A DNA stretch of 64,000 bases from Heligmosomoides polygyrus polygyrus. Lineage: Eukaryota > Nematoda > Chromadorea > Rhabditida > Heligmosomidae. Numbering within the stretch: the stretch's first letter is position 1; the number at the start of each line of letters is the position of its first letter. A program made the position numbers and the translations under genes. The stretch lies in NCBI GenBank assembly GCA_947396885.1, contig OX377205.1, positions 68,482,969-68,546,968 on the forward strand. Direction: 5' to 3'. The notes under the pieces are model-generated. The model was given only the letters and a program-made list of their open reading frames with translations. It was not told the origin of the DNA and ran no database searches. Of this stretch, positions 58,001 through 64,000 are shown piece after piece.

Positions 58001-61000
58001 AGGGCTCGATATTCGATGCCAAATCGCATGGAATACCACTGAGGCACCAGTGGTTCGAAGACATCAGCCTACCCAATATTGATCCTCTGATCAATACTGT
58101 CAAGACCCATTGGAAACTAACAATGGGGGCCATTGGGACAGTGGTGGTACTATCAGCAGCCACATATCTAGCAGGACCAATGATCATCCTGCTACTTATA
58201 AAGGCAGCGTACTCGCTAGCGGCCTGGGCAGCTACGACTATATGGAAACTAATCAGCCTACCGGTAAAGACCATGCGGACCAAAAAATGAACGCGTAATG
58301 GGGCCATACTGTACACATGTATGTAATGTATATAACAAACTAAACCTACATAATAAACAAAAAACATCACGAACTACACCTACACAAAAAACAAAACACC
58401 CATCGCGAGTTTGCGCGCAATTGACCGCAGTCTACCAATACAATTTGCTCAAAGCCGGTATAGAACAGGCCATATCAAAAATGCCGCAGTCAGTTGCGCG
58501 CCAACCGCTAACCTGCACCAACATGGGCTAGCGGTGGCCACCAAAAAATCAATCAATCAAAGCCAACTGACCTGAAGTCATCCTCAGACGATGGGTCGAC
58601 GACAGGCAGTGGGCCTCAGCTCACCGGCTAAGGCAAGACGGAGTGACGAGCACGTCGAAAGCGGCCAAAAAATTCTAGGAGCCAACGCGAGCCAGTGACG
58701 CGCCGTACATCGCGCGGGTTCAATAGCGGATGATAAAGGGCCGCTAATCTCGCACACGTCGCTCATGTCTGCTCGAGCCCATTGGCAATTGCTCAATGAT
58801 ACGGGTAATAGCCGATGAAATATTCTTAGTGCCAATAGCAACACTGAAAACCAATACAAGGGTCACAGCTTATCATCCAGCCCACATAAATAGCCATCAC
58901 CAATCCCAATCGGGCATACGCAACACCCGTTCCGCTACTGCACGATGTCGGACTTCTACAAGGCTCTCGACAAACTGGAGCTGAACGACCCCAAGAACCC
59001 GCTCGTCCAAGCCCTCGTCCAAGCACTACGAGGATTCGACTCGAAGATCGAGTCGTTATTCAACATCGCCACCACCATGGGCTCGCGCTTGGACAGCATG
59101 GAGCCCGCTCTCAGACAGTTGGCGGAGAAGTTCAATCCGAAGTCCACCTGCGTATTCTGCAATGTGGAGGCCCAAAAGGACGGCCACAGCTCTGGCCGGT
59201 GTCCGAATTATAGCGACGCCGTTGCCAGGGCCGTCCAGGCCTCCAAGCTGGGCCTCTGTGGCCGCTGCCTGAAGGCAGTGCATCAGGAGGATTGTGGGGT
59301 TACTTGCCAAAACTGCAGGTTGCCTCACAATCTCCTGCTGTGTCCAAGCAGAGGACAAGGAAGCCATCAGGCAAAGAGACGGAAATTCTGGTTGGTTAAA
59401 CTAGCTTATATTCAGAGATTACCTTCACGATATTGTATGAAAACGAATCCCATTTTTACAGAGCACCATCAAATGCCATCGCCCAACGACAGATACAGGT
59501 CCGACGCCAAGCCGATTCTACTCTTCGAGCTGGCTGCCGGCAGTATCGTCGACAGCGACGATGGGCCACCTATCTATGCCCCGCCTTCTTGTTGGGAGGT
59601 CCTCATCGACCTCCATACCGACACTTCTCTCACAACATTTGCCGAATAAACACGTACCTCTTCTCTCTGCTTCTGTACTTATCCCCATTAACCCACTGAA
59701 CCGCACAGGAAGAGGATATCAACAACTCTAACCTGGCGTCTGTAGCACGTCGTGAGCGACAACTCGCACGACCGCGGCGGAGCTCATCGCGCACGCGACA
59801 GTCATCGTCGCGGGCGCGGTGACCATTCGTACATAAAGACCGCCCCTCAAACGATGCGGTGCCGCCGGGCGGCGCGAAAAATCGATAGCCATGTCAACCG
59901 TCACGCGGAGCCGCGTGCGAGTATAAAAGGCGTCTTAGGTGTTAAGATTGCTGCTGAAGTAAATTAGTTATTGCACTCTTGTTTAGATCCAGATTATCCT
60001 GCTGAATGCGATCCTCGACTTTCACGTTCTTCATCAGTGAGGCGCAGTATTTCGGGAGATCACCAGTCTCGTCCTGGCGTCCGTGAGTGTTTCACCCATT
60101 CTTTAGTATCCTTTCATCTATGGTCCACTGATGTTCTATTGCAGGTGCCGCCAGCACTTCGTTATCCCCTCCACCTGGCCTGGAATCGGTCAAGGAACAA
60201 AGCAGGCCTTCGACTCCTGTCCCACCGAGTTCAAGTCGGGTAGGTGTGCTCAGTGATTTCGACTGTTGATGCTAAAATTGATAAAAATTGGTGTTTATGG
60301 GAACTCTGTACGCGTATAGTGGGTGCTAATTTTAAGCAGTGCTGCCGGGTGTGTTCACTATTTTCGCTTTTGGTTTGTGCAATACTTACACATACATAGC
60401 CTTATGATTGAGAGCGGGCTTTCGCATGCTTAAGTGTTCCATGGGTGAGCGATCTATAGGATACCGGAATCTAGCATAAAGCTGAGTTTGAACATGTCAC
60501 GAAAAAATGTATGACCTGGAGACTTTTCCGCCTGGCAATAACGCGAAGACTGGGAAACCTAGTTGTAGAAAGTTTGAAATCGTGGTTTAGCCTTTGTTTG
60601 ATGCACTGTCTTTGGTTTCAAACAAGTAAGTGTTGAGGAAGGTGTACTTTCAGGGGAAATCCCCAAAAGAAGACCATATTTGCCTGATTCTCCAATGAGT
60701 GGGACTGTTTTTGTGTTCGTTTTTCCATCTGAGCTTCTTTAACTATGATTGAAGACGTTTAGAGAATGAGAGATATATCGTTGTAATGATTTCAGACCGT
60801 TACTAGTTGTTAAAAAGGAATTTGTGGGTTTAAAGGTTGCACAAGCTGTCCTATTTTCCACGCTCTGATAACGATGTTTCGTTGCGACCAAAACTCTAGC
60901 GCCAGGCGGGGATCGAACCTGCACCTCCTGCTGACCGGGCGGGATTGCTCTAGCCATTACACCACCGGCGTTATTTGATCGAACGCACCATCGACACCTC

Positions 61001-62402
61001 GTGGGAGCCATCAGAACTCACCCGTATATCGGGATGAGCCGGCCGCTGGTATCAGCTTGGAGCCAGTTATGCTGATGTTCTTGATAGAAATGATTCAATT
61101 ATTCATTTTCTTCAAGCCCCAAGTGGCTGGCATCGAGGTTGTAAGCTGTCACAACGATGTCTTGTGGCGATCAAAACTCCAGAGCCGGGCGACTACAACT
61201 GGCTCCACCTGCTGAGCGGGCATTGCAGATGGGATGAACGTGCAGTACTCCATAGTAGCACGCACCTGCAGTACTCCATAGTAGCACGCACTAGTGCATA
61301 TTCCCCTGTAACGGCCTCAAAGGTATTCGGCGGTTTTTTAGGTACGGTGTGCTTTTAACCTTAAAGGAATTCTTAGACGTAGTTTTTAAGTTACGAGGCT
61401 TGAAATATTAATTTTTATCGGCAACTTTTCGGGCTTTAAAGTACTCTTCATGTCTAGGACGGCAATAACGCACATCATATGTATACTTACCACAGCAAGC
61501 CTACTGTCACATTACAACTCTGGGTGCATCGGTGTCTGACCTTAGGGGTGTCGCTGTTTCAAGCCTGAAGGTGGGCATAAGACTAACACGAGTGCATCAA
61601 TATGGAATTGATTGCGTGAGCTTCATTGCTGAAAAACGTTTTGGAGAAGGGCTTTACATTTATATGGAAAGCAGTGAAGACGTGTTTGATTTCTGTGCTG
61701 AGTTTGTAAAGTTCACGTTCAGTATCCTCCATATCCGCCTGGCTTGGATGTTCGTGTGGACAAGAGTGCGCCTTCGGCGCCTCTTCCATCGAGAAAGGTA
61801 AAGATTTGATTTTTTAAAATAGCACGAACTTCTCTCCACATAATGTTCTAACATTTTTCACGTTCCGAACATTTAATGATAGATCTTCTTGATTAACTAA
61901 TCATTTTAACCCTTATGACCCTCGCTTCTGAATAAGATTAGCCTTGCTAAAACCTCATTTTGACAGGGAACCCCGACCACAGGTGATTGTTGGATTGAAA
62001 ATACGACTTACAGTGCCTGTGCTAATTTTACAGTGTCTCAGGAGATCTACAGTGTCCGATTGGTCACAAAAAATTTCATCACTGATTAATTCACACGTCT
62101 GTACCAGATTTAGTTTGCATACTCTAAGGAAGTAAATATGACGCAGTGAAATAACTTTGATCCGACCCTTTTTAAACGTTTTCGCTCGACCTGACAGTAG
62201 GTGGATTTTTTTGATTACACTGTAGTTGGCTTGTTTTGTTAAAACCGTACTCTATTCTAAATTAAACAGTGGTGTTAAACCAGTGAGAATGTATTACCTA
62301 GGCCTGATTAGGAATGTACATGAATTATTCATTTTGTAGGTGAATGCAGACAACAACGCAGCAACGTCGTTGCAGCAGAATTACCTGGAGATCGCTCAGC
62401 AG
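46043..62402 (+). CDS. Downstream exons, Pro/Ser/Gln/Arg-rich disordered region (probably the LOTUS gene), disrupted by BEL insertion
   Basis: Exons with agreeing phase: about 46043-46189 (start uncertain; 46057 also possible), 46452-46580, 46646-46722, 50084-50101 plus 59713-59751 (one 57-nt exon split by a retroelement), 59987-60082, 60145-60239, 61723-61797 and 62340-62402. Residues are low-complexity: NHGPPQGFSIPGLFQQSLQP, RGPQIPPRFGFG, SLKSGYSSSSEEN, RLSRSSSVRRSISGDHQSRP, STSLSPPPGLESVKEQSRP, YPPYPPGLDVRVDKS. Serine clusters next to arginines suggest phosphorylation sites (inference). No globular domain was seen, so the protein presumably has further C-terminal exons beyond 62402. Linkage to the LOTUS exons rests on strand, order and composition. 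It could be a separate gene. Confidence 0.6.
46838..46972. mobile_element. GC-rich palindromic MITE, PIF/Harbinger-like
   Basis: GCCCTAGTTTATACTTGCGC at the left is inverted at the right (GCGCAAGTATAAACTAGGGC). It is flanked by TTA on both sides (46835-46837, 46973-46975), the 3-bp target typical of PIF/Harbinger. Its interior has GCGCCGC runs and ATATCGATTTTTCGCGCCGC. A related sequence lies at 59.75-59.94 kb. Confidence 0.65.
46976..48489. other. Intronic DNA with MITE remnant and repeat-family copy
   Basis: 46976-47060 resembles the end of the MITE at 59.9 kb (GCGCCTTTTATACT). A 60-codon ORF at 47113-47295 and another open stretch at 47595-47690 look weakly coding but join nothing in phase. 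At 47918-48030 lies a copy of the ~150-bp repeat clustered at 26.7-27.6 kb. 48169-48453 is open but unrecognised. Confidence 0.4.
48490..49660. repeat. Nested palindrome with ~370-bp arms and tRNA-like core in the arms
   Basis: 48490-48880 is inverted at 49280-49660 with high identity (for example AACGGTAGGTCGGAACGGCG and its complement). Each arm contains a tRNA-like segment (GTGGCGTAGTAGGGAAGAGC on one strand, GGGTTTGGATCTC as a diverged B box) and ATCCATGTTTAT. The spacer is itself palindromic: 48919-49000 inverts to 49030-49110, with repeat-family blocks GGGTTATTTGGGGTGCTGAT. No coding was found. Confidence 0.8.
50097..50101. repeat. Left target-site duplication GGAAG of the BEL element
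   Basis: GGAAG immediately precedes the 5' LTR and recurs right after the 3' LTR (59708-59712). A 5-bp duplication is usual for BEL/Pao. Confidence 0.85.
50102..50265 (+). repeat. 5' LTR of BEL element
   Basis: Starts TATCGTCGACAGCGACGATG and ends CTGAACCGCACA. It is base-for-base identical to 59544-59707. AATAAA at 50203-50208 would serve as polyadenylation signal in the 3' copy. The terminal bases are TA..CA and not the more usual TG..CA. The boundary is set by the target duplication. Confidence 0.9.
50269..50281 (+). promoter_or_regulatory. Primer-binding site complementary to tRNA-Gly
   Basis: TGGTGCATCGGCC, three bases after the 5' LTR, is complementary to the 3' end of eukaryotic tRNA-Gly(GCC) including its CCA. 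It would prime minus-strand DNA synthesis. Confidence 0.8.
50458..58290 (+). CDS. BEL/Pao Gag-Pol-Env polyprotein (2610 residues from the first ATG after the primer site)
   Basis: The frame is open from 50119, but that ATG lies in the LTR; 50458 is the first in-frame ATG after the primer site. Domains by position: coiled-coil gag start (50570-50850); DUF1759-type capsid (51057-51540); zinc knuckles with three C/H clusters (51690-51888); DUF1758-type aspartic protease (52130-52500), active site reading FFDCGAQ; RT (53028-53440), with CDIEAAF and YVDN; RNase H/A17-type region (53880-54300); integrase with HHCC zinc finger (54850-54990) and catalytic Asp 55087, Asp 55264 and Glu 55420; DUF5641-like tail (55720-56010). 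From 56182 comes an envelope precursor: signal-like segment, small ectodomain, membrane segment (56524-56610), second signal-like segment (about 56700-56760), a Cys-rich ectodomain and a C-terminal membrane anchor (about 58120-58220) with a basic tail. GCLNSCGGMLCGCF (57108 on) is the hallmark of the phlebovirus Gc-like fusion domain. Host processing is unknown. Confidence 0.93.
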   Translation: MALHFYKTPITLSATSLKTLVVRYENYTTKVDFPVTDEESYEKCRSTIALLQSSIKQIKESTKKLQNLYAQIMDEYKNCKTKSEKKDIMLEIEHIEEESKLQTVLAESDDLKYMLIARLDEAVATRDRMEVKLGYATPTSQRIDRVDLEGTQPSSIPNNADGRREPNGEAMSTEIPNNPELANRQTRAHYRSIKPPQATLPKFHGNAEEFPEFWAIFEALVHSSNELDVMEKILLLKESLTGRAKTVIQGIQPLPQNYEWMIKTLKESYHDYTTNRSQIVQKLVNMKSATNFADSCAFAFEQIQILVNQMVSAGYDVRSTFDPIWCETILAKFPRDIVKPVLISTKGEHNQTVEDLLGHLKREIAAKRYVESRLGHSANNTTSDSRPNHSNITRVTTPSDMRITQRPRSGDGCLFCRKDNHASLSCRTVTDKSLRRQLLKEQNRCWKCCSQRHSSFDCLKPNCSECGQKHHISLCLKEDPAQQERQWNPAQRNDQIGQYQGRFNPQRAGNGNNHRIQTTNNTLTCTEQQSLPEQNEAIPSQLILMTAEGNIWNHRKSAYEKVLFFFDCGAQKTIIEENLATCLGIPKHTTEICTMSGIGGHIEKFESHIVNARVSTAFGEELQFKFQTKPVITNGFPSVNLSKPDIQFLKANNICLANSKLRGEHQTPHILVGLDYFHELVTNLLNGEKTPSGLHIAKTVFGPTVYGKGSLRQANPENISYGMTAVCETDENAILQKMFELEGLGISKDEYQPDEKIYKYLEQYSKKISFEGGHITAPFPLKDNIAELEDNYLVAIRRLESLQTNLKNSAEQRHWYCKIIEKYQEEGMIETFTSTEKDAVGEYYMPHSGVWKPSKSVPLRIVFDASSKRRGKLSLNDVMHKGEAFVNKIHDILLASRDSKIILICDIEAAFTQIRLPESHKDLCRFLWLKDTNLPPTRENLIQFRFKRLPFGVTASPSILNMALSAFLNSCNTELAKEVSNNLYVDNILLRAQTETEALEKYHQSKKLFAKIGMNLREYTSNSKQVNANIPRKDRLDGEHVTLLGVQYHTGTDSFTVATNFQQTDKLTKKHIVSQINSVYDPFGLAAPLIVNLKSMMRQVFDSGVDWKTILEKPERDRWNRLCSEVNHAIITSSRALPGDKIHLWTFADASNAAIAACAYGQSMATGSITGLISGKTRLTPKKCRQTIPRLELLGLLMASRLTKSIVSNMDGKIESISIVTDSEIALWWLKSSRKLPVFVANTRERIHNIVSTIESSGISVSFLHVETTHNPADAGTRGLTTESIKDHDWVHGPRWLQNSRDTWPIKSIEAIVQNPSENEEDEPTTVLTSNTVEDSCEKLSGLIDLKRFSTLSKPIRVVSLIGKGLKNWVDLTNRTRLLRINVEKLSKFSAEQYITPTDIEISEQLLFTQEQRHESLSCIQNRFPDKRIIKDCEGLIRHESRLQNAAIPKDTKSPIYIPANSELVRLIVQQIHRQNAHCGKEHTLTIARQRFWIPRPSNAFKKYIKHCSVCKRYQGFPLGAPNMPPLPTDRVIECKPFQNTGCDFMGPFTSKAQEKMYVALYTCLTTRAVHLEVVENMSTGAFLNSFIRFISRRGVPKLIRTDCGTNFKHGEQIIATMFENDEATGNSIMSYSASEKIKWLFNPPAAPWMGGVWERLVASVKKALNKSIGRKRLGFTEMCTVITRIEAILNTRPLTKLNMGEITEIPLRPVDFLQGNLKFSLPDGTISDANEDPTYDPDFIQSRQQAMEAIRFSEHSANKFWECWKTEYLVLLREIQKQNLKQPRHSTRSSPEIGEIVIIEQDLIPRGSWPYGKILEIIISADGLVRSAKILMPNHKVIHRPLNKIYPLEIRSVDKEPAEELPTEEAATPVSTGMRRERLPRISKQRAFEFFRNLETGVHHSRPLPPIAKTFAFLAVLSIMAPAMAANTSSLISCTNGVLSFPPINGWLELCIDNECQTMNITRITKYLIPISPTEQRAKVLLRTGDQKGVQEETRTCDRPKFCAHQYLLSKSLLGNPHCWPAGAIITTAVMIYLIIAVILGAIWMTTTLAKTSKATSNNQEDGQPTEHVANAQNFELTPLTGSVLLALCTLLCVMTSTSACQHGYMRHSAELICNKSNQCHLEYARELLFNRLQSEICLEILHANNTVGLIKFTKQSVDFKCSKITEFFTRQTRTHIYHVKRCPQAGSCTTDKCETISPNETIPELQHTAKYPGYSGCLNSCGGMLCGCFMPLPTCWFYRVAHEPLTTRVFEVIKCSQWNPTIQFEVEITLANNTNIYNQSFKPYVTETLSSFIITITSIQKPTASLTNLRFLVSSDRSYLLPHNIQLPVACSNYTQAFEEFSSCTNRVRCNCENSVHNCQCPEDSIRNLHGTEYVLPVSTPYARITDIENEIFAKSEEEELVLRVESKILQNTAELISSQECNLQISRLMGCYDCALGAHLTAMCYSSTHADVAVTCDTQQFVIKCGPSNEESNIILHFEHPAVYEQCNAHCTEIPTTFLINGTLHYHISGPQGSIFDAKSHGIPLRHQWFEDISLPNIDPLINTVKTHWKLTMGAIGTVVVLSAATYLAGPMIILLLIKAAYSLAAWAATTIWKLISLPVKTMRTKK
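58291..58944. other. Spacer between env and the extra ORF in the BEL element
   Basis: No ORF worth reporting. 58590-58760 is GC-richer and has no recognised motif. It could hold a splice acceptor or promoter for the downstream ORF; TTGCTCAATGATACG at 58788 is the nearest AT-richer point. Confidence 0.4.
58945..59649 (+). CDS. Accessory ORF with coiled-coil and nucleocapsid-like zinc knuckles, ending in the 3' LTR
   Basis: ATG at 58945, TAA at 59647-59649 inside the 3' LTR; 234 codons. Residues 1-70 are leucine-rich and helical (FYKALDKLELN, LVQALVQALRGFDSKIESLF, LDSMEPALRQLAEKF). Residues about 72-140 hold three cysteine/histidine clusters: CVFCNVEAQKDGHSSGRC, CGRCLKAVHQEDC and CQNCRLPHNLLLC. 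A basic stretch (QAKRRK) follows. The cluster order copies the gag zinc knuckles of the same element (51690-51888) but the residues differ widely. The last 36 residues are encoded by the LTR. Expression would need splicing or an internal promoter. The unbroken frame in a young element suggests it is maintained, but this is inference. Confidence 0.7.
   Translation: MSDFYKALDKLELNDPKNPLVQALVQALRGFDSKIESLFNIATTMGSRLDSMEPALRQLAEKFNPKSTCVFCNVEAQKDGHSSGRCPNYSDAVARAVQASKLGLCGRCLKAVHQEDCGVTCQNCRLPHNLLLCPSRGQGSHQAKRRKFWLVKLAYIQRLPSRYCMKTNPIFTEHHQMPSPNDRYRSDAKPILLFELAAGSIVDSDDGPPIYAPPSCWEVLIDLHTDTSLTTFAE
59544..59707 (+). repeat. 3' LTR of BEL element
   Basis: It is identical to 50102-50265 over all 164 bp and is followed directly by the GGAAG duplication. 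A clean polypurine tract just before it is not obvious. The nearest purine-rich run is at about 59349-59385. Confidence 0.9.
59708..59712. repeat. Right target-site duplication GGAAG of the BEL element
   Basis: Matches 50097-50101. Host exon sequence resumes at 59713. Confidence 0.85.
59752..59937. mobile_element. MITE remnant in the following intron
   Basis: The right end (CCGCGTGCGAGTATAAAAGG) matches in inverted form the sequence at 46976, and the inside (GGCGCGAAAAATCGAT) matches the MITE at 46838-46972. The left end is degenerate. It fills most of the intron after the BEL-split exon. Confidence 0.5.
60840..61180 (-). repeat. tRNA-derived SINE
   Basis: The minus-strand tRNA-like head (complement of AGCGCCAGGCGGGGATCGAA at 60899) is followed by the family tail: the CACCTCGTGGGA block at 60994, GGGATGAGCCGGCCGCTG at about 61030, and AAGTGGCTGGCATCGAGGTT at about 61121. 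It lies in an intron of the disordered-region gene. Confidence 0.7.
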
Positions 62403-62939
62403 GTTCGACTTTCATTGTGCTGCTTTGCTTACGTTTGTATAGGATTTGGACAGATTTGCAGAAGAATTCTTTTGTTCTTATCATATCATCTAAAGAGACG
62501 CCGAGCTCAGTTAGGCCGCACACACCGCTGGCGGCTGAGCTTTGGTGGCATGGTGAAGAATCAGCGTGGTAGGGTCCAGGGTTCGACTTTCGCAATATTC
62601 TTACGCTTCCTATAAAAGGATCCAACGTGATCAGTCGAAACTTTCCATATGAAATGCCAAGGTGGTACTTCGCCGGAAAGAGATCAGGTTATTCATTAGC
62701 GGTACTGCCTACCCATGATTCCAGAAGTCGAAAGAAAAATTTCTTTTTTCTTTCGATTTCTGGAAACCTCGATCAAGAGGTGATTGAAGGTGCTGATCAC
62801 GAATGTTCTCCCTTTTTGGTATTAAGCCGGAGTACTGTAGCGATGGGCAATAATATAAATGTCGTTCGCAAAACCTGTGCCCGAGCAGATTTGATTCTTC
62901 AGTGCCGTGCATAATTAGAACGCTGACCATAAATACTCT

Positions 62940-63090
62940 CCTAAGGCGATGGTTTGGTGAAATCGGTGATCCTGACACCACCACCCTTGCTCACCCAAAC
63001 CTACCAGACCGCCCGAAATTTCAAAAGTGAATATCATATTCGCTATTCACGGCCCCAAATACCTCTTCCCCAGACAAAGTTTGGTGGAAA
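62940..63090. repeat. Copy of the ~150-bp repeat family
   Basis: The blocks GGTTTGGTGAAATCGGTGAT, CCGAAATTTCAAAAGTGAAT and CCCCAAATACCTCTTCCCCA correspond to the units clustered at 26.7-27.6 kb. Confidence 0.6.
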
Positions 63091-63353
63091 ACCCATTTCT
63101 CTGTGTCCAACGACGTTGTGAGGTGGATCAGTTTTATTAAGTCGCCCAAATTTTCGATCTGTTCGTTGTCCTCACAGGCCGAAAAGTGATTCAAGGCTTT
63201 CGATTTGCTATCTAGCCGACCAGGTGCCTCCTCAGCCCAGTCTCTCAGATATCGTCTTATGTTCAAAACCGTAGTGCATGAAAAAACTTTATAAAAAACC
63301 GCTGATCCGCCATTTATGTGGAACGACGTCGCCACGGGAGAGCAAGCTCAACA

Positions 63354-63790
63354 TACGAAAGCGCGCGGCAGCGGCGGGACTGCTGCGGCAAGCGCGACAT
63401 CTGCATAGTGTGTGCTGCTACAGTCACGAAGTCTAGTGCTCTTGCAACTACGCAACTGCACAAACTTCCTTTGCAATCTCTGCTCAGCTACTTGAGGATC
63501 TTCCGGTGCCCTTAATCAGAGAAAATGGACATTCTAAGAGGGAACCCGTTGACCTAATCGAAGAAATAAATATTGTTGCTTTGCTTGCGTTGCTTTTGCG
63601 TTCCTTCTATTGTGAAGAGATTTAGTCTCCCTTTGTGACAAGAAGCTTCATTTCTAAAAGCCACATATCTAGATGCAATACTGCATAATTCGGGAGTTTG
63701 TTAGAGCTCCATTTCCCCACAACCGCCCACCCAGGAGCGATGCGTCAGTGGCGGTTCGTTGCGCGCGGCGAAAACTTGTATGTTCGTACT
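63354..63790. repeat. Dispersed ~430-bp repeat, copy 2
   Basis: This is colinear with 34590-35010 (see that entry). AATAAATA occurs at 63566. It is non-coding. Confidence 0.6.
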
Positions 63791-64000
63791 ACCAGCGTCG
63801 CAACGGTGTCGCAACGGTGTTTCTAGTAGCCGAGTAGTAACGAAACATACTGTAGAATTCCGTAATTGTTTTTCTGACCAGGGAAGGGTCTCAGGCGTAG
63901 GTCTGAACGAGGAAAATGGATAGTACTACGAGAATCTCACCCGTCATATAGTAGAAAAACATGTTTCGTTTTTGCTGAATCCTTGAACCCAAGGAGCTAC
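63791..64000. other. Right edge, no feature seen
   Basis: No further exon of the upstream gene could be supported between 62403 and the window end, although the gene presumably continues. Nothing else was recognised. Confidence 0.35.

Larger units (their letters stand above)
50102..59707 (+). mobile_element. Complete BEL/Pao retrovirus-like element with env and extra ORF
   Basis: This 9.6 kb element has identical 164-bp LTRs, a GGAAG 5-bp target duplication, a tRNA-Gly primer-binding site, one unbroken gag-pol-env frame and a further zinc-knuckle ORF before the 3' LTR. The order of domains (gag, protease, RT, RNase H, integrase, DUF5641-like tail, envelope) is that of BEL/Pao elements with env, such as some nematode Cer and Ascaris Tas-type elements. 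Identical LTRs and an intact frame indicate very recent insertion, possibly still polymorphic. It lies in the same orientation as the host gene, in an exon. Confidence 0.95.

Overview
The window looks like chromosomal DNA of a clade V (strongylid, probably hookworm-type) nematode. The evidence is the gene architecture (many small exons, introns from about 50 bp to several kb, little intergenic coding), a tubulin cofactor D and a BPI/LBP gene of nematode layout, and a dense load of RTE, CR1-like, BEL/Pao, mariner and hAT elements. The species cannot be fixed from sequence reading alone. All gene models below were built by hand from splice sites, reading phase and protein-family resemblance; no search was run.

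Left part (1-21.4 kb): the 3' half of a BPI/LBP/CETP-family lipid-binding protein gene (34-2551, + strand), then about 19 kb of repeats. These are a 0.9 kb inverted-repeat element, an internally deleted mariner with intact ends, two RTE retrotransposons head-to-tail (the second split by a hAT-type element with a perfect 8-bp target duplication), a minisatellite, a GC-rich tandem repeat, a 2.6 kb foldback structure with a dead Tc1-like transposase inside, and palindromic tRNA-derived SINEs.

Middle (21.4-42.5 kb): one gene, tubulin-folding cofactor D (TBCD). It resolves into 26 candidate exons whose phases all agree and sum to 1195 codons. Its introns hold a second hAT-type copy, a MITE that supplies a splice acceptor, an antisense RTE relic, SINE hairpins and a 5'-truncated CR1-like LINE.

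Right part (42.8-62.4 kb and probably beyond): a gene starting with a LOTUS (OST-HTH) domain, followed by exons for a long Pro/Ser/Gln/Arg-rich disordered region, probably the same gene and of the germ-granule LOTUS protein type. One of its 57-nt exons is split by a complete, very young BEL/Pao retrovirus-like element (50102-59707). That element has identical 164-bp LTRs, a 5-bp GGAAG target duplication, a tRNA-Gly primer site, one uninterrupted gag-pro-RT-RH-INT-env frame and an extra zinc-knuckle ORF that ends inside the 3' LTR. The extra ORF and the exon insertion are the most interesting observations.
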